From contig JAACEC010000054.1 in NCBI GenBank assembly GCA_011682715.1, forward strand, positions 1-6,462: a stretch of 6,462 bases of DNA, given 5' to 3'. The notes under the pieces were generated by a model. It saw only the letters and a program-made list of their open reading frames with translations, had not been told where the DNA came from and searched no databases. This stretch comes from Pseudomonadota bacterium. Lineage in GTDB: Bacteria; Hydrothermota; 32-111; QNBC01. This document shows, one piece after another, positions 1 to 4,655 of this stretch; the stretch's first letter is position 1, and the number at the start of each line of letters is the position of its first letter. A program made the translations under genes and the position numbers.

Positions 1-838
1 TTAATCTTTCCACTACGCTACGCAACTCTTTGCAATTATCAGCCGGGATTTCCCCTTTCACAACAGAATCAATTACACATCTTGAAAAAGGAATCTTCTC
101 TATTATTTCTATTCCCTTATCTTTTGCAAATCGTTCAACCTTTTCACTATTTCTTAGATTTAAGTCGTACTTGTTAATTACAATCCAAACAGGTGTCTTA
201 AAATGAACAGCAGTTTCATAAACCCTTTCCAAATCGTGAATTCCTGAAAACGTCGGTTCCGTAACGATAATTGCAAGATTTGCACCTGAAAGTGTTGATG
301 TAACAGGACATCCTATTCCCGGAGGACCATCAACAATCACATAATCGGCATTTTCTTCTTCGGCTAATATGTGTGCCTGTCTCTTGACCATAGTTACGAG
401 ATTCCCCGAATTTTCCGCCCCCGGATACAACCTTGCATGAACCATTTTCCCGAACTTCGTCTGCGAAACATACCACTCTCCAACAGTCATCTGTTCCATT
501 TTAACGGCACCTGTGGGGCAGACAATGGTACATAACGAGCAACCGTCACAACTGTAGGGATTTACTGTATAAAGCCCGTTAATAACATCAATAGCGTTAA
601 ACCTGCAGTGCTTACGACACAGATCACAGGAGGTACAGCGTTCGCTATTTATGATGGCAACGGATTTCCCTCTAAATGCCGTTTTCTTCGTGACTTCCGG
701 TTTCATTAGCAGAAACATATCCGCCGCATCGACATCGGCGTCGCAAATCACCTTTTTATTCATGTACTTTGATACGGATGCCGTAAGTGTCGTTTTACCC
801 GTTCCTCCCTTGCCGCTTATTATAATGATTTCTTTCAT
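1..838 (-). CDS. MinD-superfamily ATPase with inserted 2x[4Fe-4S] ferredoxin domain (COG1149 type), 3' end outside window
   Basis: I translated this frame by hand: 279 codons without a stop, running off the left edge, so the C-terminus is missing but most of the usual ~285-290 residues are present. It opens with MKEIIIISGKGGTGKTT, a deviant Walker A (residues 9-16) of the MinD/ParA/Mrp class. A ferredoxin insert follows, with CxxCxxCxxxC at Cys68/71/74/78 and a second set at Cys97/100/103/107-Pro. Then come the ARLYPGAENSGNLV segment (135-148) and a Walker B-like stretch, VIVDGPPGIGCPV (167-179), with Asp170 and Cys177. Family knowledge suggests a cytoplasmic ATPase that couples nucleotide hydrolysis to electron transfer or to handling of a metallocluster. 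The start ATG overlaps the upstream stop (ATGA, 835-838), so it is probably translationally coupled. A GAGGGG ribosome binding site lies at 844-849. It is the distal paralogue of the pair, and its specific client is unknown. Confidence 0.93.
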   Translation of the reverse strand, partial: MKEIIIISGKGGTGKTTLTASVSKYMNKKVICDADVDAADMFLLMKPEVTKKTAFRGKSVAIINSERCTSCDLCRKHCRFNAIDVINGLYTVNPYSCDGCSLCTIVCPTGAVKMEQMTVGEWYVSQTKFGKMVHARLYPGAENSGNLVTMVKRQAHILAEEENADYVIVDGPPGIGCPVTSTLSGANLAIIVTEPTFSGIHDLERVYETAVHFKTPVWIVINKYDLNLRNSEKVERFAKDKGIEIIEKIPFSRCVIDSVVKGEIPADNCKELRSVVERL

Positions 839-1671
839 ATATTCCCCTCTCTGATATTCTTGATGAGTTTTAAGAACATCTCACTATACTCATTACCCGC
901 AAGAGGAATACCTTTTGCATAGTTTTCCGCTATTTTTCTATCAAAGGGAATTTCCATAACGATTTTTTCACCTCTCTCTTTTGCAAAATCCCTGGCAAGT
1001 GAATTGTTACTCTCGTGTTTATTAACGATAATAGCATGGGGTTTATCCATCTCCTTTACTATTCCCAACGCAATTTCAAGATCGTTCAACCCGAAAGGGG
1101 TCGGTTCCGTTACCATTAAAACAAAATCACTGTCCTTTACTACTTCCACAACCGGACACGACGCACCGGGAGGAGAATCGATAATAACAACTTCATCATC
1201 AGGGATATAACTTTTCATCCCGCTTATGAGGGGTACAGCTGATGCTATTCCCACATCGAGAATACCGTCAATGAATTTCAACTGCTCTTTCTCCCCGATT
1301 CTTATGGTTCCGATGGATTTCGGCTTTTCTATAATCGCTTGTTCTACGGGACAAACATACTTACAAACTCCGCAATTATGGCATAGTTCTTCGAAAAAAA
1401 GAATCTTTTTTGCCTGCGGAATAATCGAAATTGCATTGTATACACACGCTTGCTCGCATTTTCTACAAAAAATACACTTATCTTCATAGAATTCGGGTAT
1501 GGGAACGGTGAATCTTATCTCTTTGGAAATTTCGGGTTTCACGAAAATCGCCCCGTTGGGCTCTTCAACATCCATATCCACATAAGTTGCATTACCTACG
1601 GTTAACGCCAGGGATGTTGAAACAATTGTTTTGCCCGTACCTCCTTTTCCCGATGCAATTGCTATTTTCAT
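835..1671 (-). CDS. MinD-superfamily ATPase with inserted 2x[4Fe-4S] ferredoxin domain (COG1149 type), second paralogue
   Basis: A complete 278-residue protein and paralogue of the next gene. It has a deviant Walker A, GKGGTGKT (8-15), and a DMDVEEPN switch region (32-39). Two ferredoxin cysteine sets follow, at 66/69/72/76 and 97/100/103/107. Walker B-like VVIIDSPPGASCPVV (161-175) includes Asp165 and Cys172. Between insert and Walker B it carries LKFIDGILDVGIASAVPLI (131-149), where the partner has the ENSG-type segment. This difference is usual for paired COG1149 proteins and suggests a heterodimer rather than redundancy. Cys76 of the first ferredoxin set is followed by Val instead of the common Pro. 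The start is fixed by GGAGG at 1676-1680, four bases from ATG. The gene lies 13 bases after the methyltransferase and overlaps the next MinD gene by 4 bases. In Desulfovibrio, two such ATPases are encoded in the ORP operons. The role here is inferred from that context. Confidence 0.94.
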   Translation of the reverse strand: MKIAIASGKGGTGKTIVSTSLALTVGNATYVDMDVEEPNGAIFVKPEISKEIRFTVPIPEFYEDKCIFCRKCEQACVYNAISIIPQAKKILFFEELCHNCGVCKYVCPVEQAIIEKPKSIGTIRIGEKEQLKFIDGILDVGIASAVPLISGMKSYIPDDEVVIIDSPPGASCPVVEVVKDSDFVLMVTEPTPFGLNDLEIALGIVKEMDKPHAIIVNKHESNNSLARDFAKERGEKIVMEIPFDRKIAENYAKGIPLAGNEYSEMFLKLIKNIREGNI

Positions 1672-1684
1672 CTCACCTCCGGTT

Positions 1685-2317
1685 CTATATTTTTGCCGTT
1701 ATAACAATGAAACTGCCTCTGTCATATTCATTTTGAATTTTAGAATATCTAAAATATTCTTTTTCCTTGGGATAATTTATAAGCGTTTGCAAAAATTGGA
1801 ATTTATTAAATCCTGCTGATTTTAAGTATCTTGTGATTTCTTTCGTGCTATAAAAAATTACATCTTTGAAAAATAATGATGTTTCTTTGTTTTCCAAATG
1901 AATTTTTCCCAAATCCGACCTTTTTGGAATCATTCCTATAACCAATTTCCCTTTCTTTCTTAGAACTCTTTTGGATTCTTTAAATGTCTTTTTAGGATTT
2001 TCGAGGAAACAAACCGTTGTCACCATTAAAACATAATCAAACGTATCACATTCAAAAGGAATATCCTCTCCTATCCCTTCAATTACTTCAACTCCTCTTG
2101 TTTGTGCGATCTGTAACGCCTCATACGAGGGATCGATACCTATGTTTACACCGAGAGGCATTGTGAATCTCCCGGTTCCTATACCGATTTCCAAACCAAA
2201 TTCCTCTTTCTTAACAACCCTTTTAAGAGCTAACATTTCAGGCCAATAGAGATCCCTATTATTATCATACCAACGGTCGTATTTTAGAGGATAATCAGAA
2301 AAAACACTATTTTTCAC
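1685..2317 (-). CDS. class I SAM-dependent methyltransferase (Methyltransf_11 / UbiE-like), substrate unknown
   Basis: A 210-residue protein with the Rossmann-fold methyltransferase signature. Motif I is LEIGIGTGR (42-50), and an acidic residue ends strand 2 at NIGIDPS (58-64), probably binding the SAM ribose. GEDIPFECDTFDYVLMVTT (83-101) is motif II/III-like, and LRKKGKLVIGMIP (119-131) matches the strand that follows the conserved helix. There is no transmembrane segment or signal peptide, so it is cytoplasmic. The start is GTG (2315-2317), inside the end of the NifX-type gene with an 11-base overlap. There is only a weak purine-rich AAAAGAAA stretch upstream, so translation probably depends on coupling. 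The acceptor could be a protein of the same complex, a small molecule or a metalloid, and nothing in the sequence decides this. Methyltransferases are not a core part of the Desulfovibrio ORP operons as I recall them, so this gene is the main addition here. Confidence 0.9.
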   Translation of the reverse strand: MKNSVFSDYPLKYDRWYDNNRDLYWPEMLALKRVVKKEEFGLEIGIGTGRFTMPLGVNIGIDPSYEALQIAQTRGVEVIEGIGEDIPFECDTFDYVLMVTTVCFLENPKKTFKESKRVLRKKGKLVIGMIPKRSDLGKIHLENKETSLFFKDVIFYSTKEITRYLKSAGFNKFQFLQTLINYPKEKEYFRYSKIQNEYDRGSFIVITAKI

Positions 2318-2630
2318 TTTCTTTTAAAAACGATTCTACGGCATCCTGAATATTTCCATGAAATACATATACCTTTATACCTGCTTCTTTCAGTATATTT
2401 GCCGCGTTTGGGCCCGGTTTCGGTCCTATTGCCGCTTCGAAACCGTTATTAATTATATAATTTGCTACTTTTACCCCAACTCCACCTGTTCCTTCTTTAT
2501 ATTGATTCTCTTCAAAACTTACGATATCCTTTTTTTCGGTATCGTATGTCACAAAGTAATCGCATCTTGCAAATCTATCGTCGATCATTGAATTTAGAGA
2601 CTTCCCTTTACCAGCTATAAATATTTTCAT
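2307..2630 (-). CDS. NifX/NifB-type dinitrogenase Fe-Mo cofactor-binding family protein (ORP-like, MTH1175 family)
   Basis: A 107-residue protein that is a single Nitro_FeMo-Co (PF02579) domain. It starts MKIFIAGKG, with the family RF-R-YF motif (DDRFARCDYFVTYD). GTGGVGVKVANYI then matches the glycine-rich turn and helix, GPKPGPNAANILKEAGIKVYVF is the conserved centre, and a helical tail of the VESFLKE type closes it. Relatives include MTH1175 and the Desulfovibrio orange protein, which holds a Mo-Cu-S cluster non-covalently. Metal binding here is inferred from family. It has one Cys (residue 23) and one His. Two ATGs lie in tandem (2631-2633 and 2628-2630). I chose the second because GGAG at 2637-2640 is then six bases away rather than three, and because MKI is the usual family start. 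It is 8-11 bases after the ferredoxin stop and overlaps the methyltransferase start by 11 bases. Confidence 0.93.
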   Translation of the reverse strand: MKIFIAGKGKSLNSMIDDRFARCDYFVTYDTEKKDIVSFEENQYKEGTGGVGVKVANYIINNGFEAAIGPKPGPNAANILKEAGIKVYVFHGNIQDAVESFLKESEK

Positions 2631-2641
2631 CATTGTCTCCT

Positions 2642-3085
2642 TTACTTTCTTATCATTTTACTGCCACAATTAGGGCATACCTGTTGATAACAAGGGACTC
2701 CGGGTTGATGCGGTACCACGGTTCCGCATGACGGACATATACATTCACCGCTTGGTCCGTATCCCATTCCGCCACCTCTACCCATGCCTCTACCTCTTCC
2801 GCCGCCCATTCCTCTGCCTGTACCTCTTCCTTGGCCTCTACCTGTTCCGGAAAATCCTGATCCTCCGCCGTAATAATTGTTACTACTACCTGTGTTATTC
2901 CTCGAATCCGAACCACTCAGAGACAAAGCTCCTTTTGGGCATCTCGTAACACAGATTCCACAATCGTTACATTTATTATTATCAATTTGAGGATAACCGT
3001 TTACCATGCTTATTGCGCCTCTCGGACAAACCTTCTGGCAAGTGGCACACCCCACACACAATGACTTGTTCAATTTTACTGACAT
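2642..3085 (-). CDS. 2x[4Fe-4S] ferredoxin with GR-rich linker and C-terminal zinc ribbon
   Basis: A 147-residue, three-part protein. Residues 1-55 form a bacterial dicluster ferredoxin with cysteines at 10/13/16/20-Pro and 39/42/45/49-Pro, spaced CxxCxxCxxxCP. Residues about 58-112 are a low-complexity Gly/Arg/Ser/Met linker with repeated GRG and GRGMG units and are probably disordered. Residues 114-147 are a Cys-rich ribbon, with CxCxxC at 115/117/120, Cys132, Cys137 and CPNCG at 137-141, plus the PHQPGVPC segment seen in other proteins of these anaerobe clusters. The predicted role is an electron donor/acceptor for the MinD-ferredoxin pair and the NifX-type partner, with the ribbon as a docking or metal-binding part. 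GGAGGAG (3088-3094) lies close to the ATG. The gene sits just after a strong hairpin, so its expression may be lower than, or coupled to, the gene upstream. Confidence 0.92.
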   Translation of the reverse strand: MSVKLNKSLCVGCATCQKVCPRGAISMVNGYPQIDNNKCNDCGICVTRCPKGALSLSGSDSRNNTGSSNNYYGGGSGFSGTGRGQGRGTGRGMGGGRGRGMGRGGGMGYGPSGECICPSCGTVVPHQPGVPCYQQVCPNCGSKMIRK

Positions 3086-3096
3086 ATCTCCTCCAA

Positions 3097-3129
3097 AAAG
3101 TTAGAGGAGGTTGAACCTCCTCTAACTTT
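3097..3129 (-). terminator. intercistronic hairpin, terminator- or attenuator-like, between the first two operon genes
   Basis: A perfect inverted repeat with 16-base arms around one central base. As RNA, the practical form is a ~14-bp stem with a five-base UUCAA loop, followed by five U (3095-3099 on the minus strand). The left arm contains the TAG stop of the DUF5320-type gene (3122-3124), and the next gene's ribosome binding site begins right after the U run. It could be a partial terminator that favours the first gene, a 3' stabiliser after processing, or a translational switch. The structure is seen directly; its effect is inferred. Confidence 0.8.
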
Positions 3130-3451
3130 CATTTTTACTCAGGTCATCTAACCTTTTCCTTAAGTTATCGATTGTTGTCTCAAGGTTCTTGATCTCGTTC
3201 TCAAGTATCTCTCTTTCAACCTTCGGATCCTCATTGTAAGGATTCACAGCTGGAGCAGCATAGGGAACACCGTAGTATCCTCGTCCGAAACCTCTCCCGT
3301 AACCGCGACCGAAGCCTCTGCCGTAACCTCTTCCATAACCATAACCCGCCTGGTTCATATATCCGGGCGTATTGTATCCGTTACAAAATCCCAAACCTCT
3401 TCCCGTTCTGGGACCGAATCCGTTAGGTCCTGTTCCGTCACCGTATGGCAT
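3122..3451 (-). CDS. DUF5320-type Gly/Arg/Tyr-rich small protein with C-terminal coiled coil
   Basis: A 109-residue protein, first gene of the operon. The N-terminus MPYGDGTGPNGFGPRTGRG followed by GFCNGY is the hallmark of the DUF5320 family, found beside NifX-type and MinD-ferredoxin genes in many anaerobes. Residues about 36-59 are tandem GYGRG/GFGRG repeats. A Pro/Ala/Tyr stretch (60-73) leads into a charged heptad-like helix (about 75-105, LENEIKNLETTIDNLRKRL) that looks like a coiled coil. The only Cys is residue 23. No enzymatic motif is visible, so a scaffold or assembly role is a guess. The start is certain: AGGAGG at 3457-3462 lies five bases before ATG. A sigma-54 promoter sits upstream with a leader of about 36 bases. 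With its strong ribosome site and a hairpin right after it, this may be the most abundant product of the operon. Confidence 0.9.
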   Translation of the reverse strand: MPYGDGTGPNGFGPRTGRGLGFCNGYNTPGYMNQAGYGYGRGYGRGFGRGYGRGFGRGYYGVPYAAPAVNPYNEDPKVEREILENEIKNLETTIDNLRKRLDDLSKNES

Positions 3452-3498
3452 ATATACCTCCTTTTAATTGTTTTACCTAATAACCGTAATATTAATAT

Positions 3499-3513
3499 GC
3501 AATTTTCGTGCCA
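3499..3513 (-). promoter_or_regulatory. sigma-54 (RpoN) -24/-12 promoter of the metallocluster operon
   Basis: On the minus strand the sequence reads TTGGCACGAAAATTGCAT, giving TGGCAC (3508-3513), five bases, then TTGC (3499-3502). This is an exact match to the TGGCAC-N5-TTGC core, with invariant GG and GC at the right spacing. The predicted start is the A at about 3487, which leaves a leader of about 36 bases before the DUF5320-type ATG. Sigma-54 promoters need an activating ATPase (enhancer-binding protein), which is not encoded in this window. Sigma-54 control is established for the related ORP operons of Desulfovibrio vulgaris. Confidence 0.88.
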
Positions 3514-3565
3514 AATCAAATCCCCCTCTATTAAACAAATATTTGACATTCAAAACGGATAAATA

Positions 3566-3582
3566 CGTTAATAATATTAACG
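3566..3582. promoter_or_regulatory. perfect 17-bp palindrome, candidate upstream activator site
   Basis: CGTTAATAATATTAACG is a perfect inverted repeat with 8-base arms around one base. Its centre lies about 87 bases upstream of the predicted sigma-54 start, within the range typical for enhancer-binding protein sites. Binding by such a regulator is inferred, since AT-rich palindromes can arise by chance, though the G/C ends argue for selection. Confidence 0.55.
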
Positions 3583-3639
3583 CATGCACCCTTTTCGTAC
3601 TTATTTCATCATTAAACCAATTGTTAATATTTTTATCGA

Positions 3640-3656
3640 TGTTTATTTATTTAACA
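3640..3656. promoter_or_regulatory. imperfect palindrome resembling the 3566-3582 site
   Basis: TGTTTATTTATTTAACA shares the GTTWA-N5-TTAAC plan of the perfect palindrome. The two centres are 74 bases apart, close to seven helical turns. A weaker third copy, GTTAA-N5-TTATC, sits at 3623-3637. Tandem sites on one face of the helix would suit a hexameric sigma-54 activator. The base composition makes this tentative. Confidence 0.3.
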
Positions 3657-4052
3657 TTTTTCGGCTATTCATGTAAAACCCCTGAATCAGTTTGCTGCCA
3701 TTTCGAGAATCCCGGGTATATTTCATGACAAGTAGTGAAAAAATATTTAAAGCATCTTGTAAAAAAAAGAAGCGATTATTATAACTGAGATTCCTAAAAT
3801 AAATTCGGGAAACAAATAAATAAGCATGATGTAAAGAAGTAAAAAGTTAGATGTGCAAATTGAGAAGTGGAAAATTATTCCGTCTCTTTGTTCTTCGTAA
3901 TAATGAATTTGTTACTATCAACCTACAGATTTGATCATTCTAAATTAGTTTGAGTGGCATGGCATTAAAGAAAACCGTAACAACACTTATTATTTTTTGC
4001 AGGAAATGGTAAACATCTCCGTACCTATCTACCTTATAATTCATAATTTATA

Positions 4053-4081
4053 TTGACATGCTCTCAATTATATATTATAAT
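4053..4081 (+). promoter_or_regulatory. consensus sigma-70 promoter of the lipoprotein gene
   Basis: An exact TTGACA (4053-4058), a 17-base spacer and an exact TATAAT (4076-4081). The sequence upstream of the -35 is very A/T-rich. Transcription should start near 4088, leaving a leader of only about 15 bases before the ATG at 4103. This also rules out an upstream in-frame ATG at 4058, which would lie inside the promoter. Confidence 0.88.
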
Positions 4082-4102
4082 TTGAAAAAATGGGAGGTAT
4101 AT

Positions 4103-4624
4103 ATGAAAAAATTGTTTGCAGCACTATTCGTAGTAGCAATACTTTCGGCTGGGTGTGTCAAGGAACCTGTAGCTCTCTACTTCGAGCAACCTGTTGTAGT
4201 CAGCACTCTGGCTGACACCACTCGGGCGATATTTCAGGTCCCTGATGTAGATAGCAACGGTTGGCACCATTGGGATAGCGGGGCGGATACTATTACCATG
4301 TCTCTTTATATTAAAGAAACAGCAGGGGAAAATGCCTTGATTAGCGGCATATCATACAAAATTTATGATATTGATGGTAATATGGTGGATTCCAGAGGTA
4401 ATTCCTATATTCCATACACTAATATGAATGCTCATGATCAGGACACCCTTTCGATGAATATTATAGTAGACGAAGGTGATGCCAAGGATCTGGATGACGC
4501 AGATGGAATAAGCGACAATGTAGGAACAGGTTATGTCTCCTTTACTGTGAACTTTCTTGATGAGAAAGGGACTCAATATTCATCGGTTCCCGTATTTAGA
4601 GACATTAAAGTTATAAAACCTTAA
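4103..4624 (+). CDS. small secreted lipoprotein of unknown function
   Basis: A 173-residue protein. MKKLFAALFVVAILSAGC is a textbook lipoprotein signal: charged start, hydrophobic core and LSAGC lipobox, with the lipidated Cys at 18. The mature part begins CVKEPVALYF and looks beta-rich, with alternating hydrophobic residues, a WHHWDSG patch near residues 53-59, and an acidic segment (DEGDAKDLDDADGISDN, about 130-146) that could bind calcium. I recognise no family. With +2 Val there is no E. coli-style inner-membrane retention signal, so an outer-membrane location is possible. An in-frame ATG lies upstream at 4058, but GGGAGG (4092-4097) five bases before 4103, the signal peptide and the promoter position all fix the start here. 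It is a single-gene unit convergent with aspS and shares a terminator with it. Confidence 0.88.
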   Translation: MKKLFAALFVVAILSAGCVKEPVALYFEQPVVVSTLADTTRAIFQVPDVDSNGWHHWDSGADTITMSLYIKETAGENALISGISYKIYDIDGNMVDSRGNSYIPYTNMNAHDQDTLSMNIIVDEGDAKDLDDADGISDNVGTGYVSFTVNFLDEKGTQYSSVPVFRDIKVIKP

Positions 4625-4626
4625 AT

Positions 4627-4655
4627 AAAAAAGGGCTCTTTAAGAGCCCTTTTTC
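4627..4655. terminator. bidirectional intrinsic terminator between the lipoprotein gene and aspS
   Basis: GGGCTCTTTAAGAGCCC (4633-4649) forms a 7-8 bp GC-rich stem with a very short loop. It is flanked by A6 on the left and T5 on the right, so both strands give hairpin plus U-tract. It begins three bases after the lipoprotein stop. On the minus strand the aspS stop codon (4640-4642) falls in the loop, and the last codons (KKKGS) are encoded by the A-tract and one arm of the stem. Confidence 0.9.

Larger units (their letters stand above)
3514..4052. other. non-coding AT-rich divergent intergenic region
   Basis: About 540 bases with no credible gene. The operon-proximal part (3540-3660) carries palindromic candidate activator sites. 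From about 3660 to 4020 I see only AT-rich sequence with A-runs and short open frames lacking ribosome binding sites. The length is generous for two divergent promoters and could hide a small RNA or further regulator sites, but I found no terminator-like hairpin to support an RNA gene. The last 20 bases before the lipoprotein -35 are almost pure A/T and may act as an UP element. Confidence 0.6.

Noticed and set aside
651..854. Open frame on the plus strand opposite the start of the left MinD gene
   Set aside because: It lies wholly antisense to a well-supported ATPase gene and has no family features. The same applies to plus-strand frames at 1004-1210, 1226-1489 and 1631-1819.
2750..2850. CRISPR-like or tandem repeat array
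   Set aside because: The short CCTCTACC-like repeats are codons of GRG units in a protein linker; there are no regular spacers.
2653..2916. Glu/Ala/Val-rich minus-strand frame inside the ferredoxin gene
   Set aside because: It is the shifted reading of the Gly/Arg repeat codons. The repeat keeps several frames open, while the ferredoxin frame has the cysteine motifs and the ribosome binding site.
3355..3549. Minus-strand frame across the operon leader
   Set aside because: It overlaps the sigma-54 promoter and the DUF5320-type gene in another frame, and would start upstream of the predicted transcript start.
3468..3728. Hydrophobic plus-strand frame upstream of the sigma-54 operon
   Set aside because: It covers the promoter and palindromes, lacks a ribosome binding site, and has the composition of translated AT-rich DNA.
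3903..3953. 16-codon frame MNLLLSTYRFDHSKLV in the intergenic gap
   Set aside because: It has no ribosome binding site or promoter, and its length is expected by chance.
4035..4040. Second TATAAT upstream of the lipoprotein promoter
   Set aside because: No acceptable -35 hexamer lies at the right distance, and the consensus promoter just downstream explains expression.
4058..4102. N-terminal extension of the lipoprotein from an upstream ATG
   Set aside because: It overlaps the -35 and -10 elements, lacks a ribosome binding site, and would bury the signal peptide.
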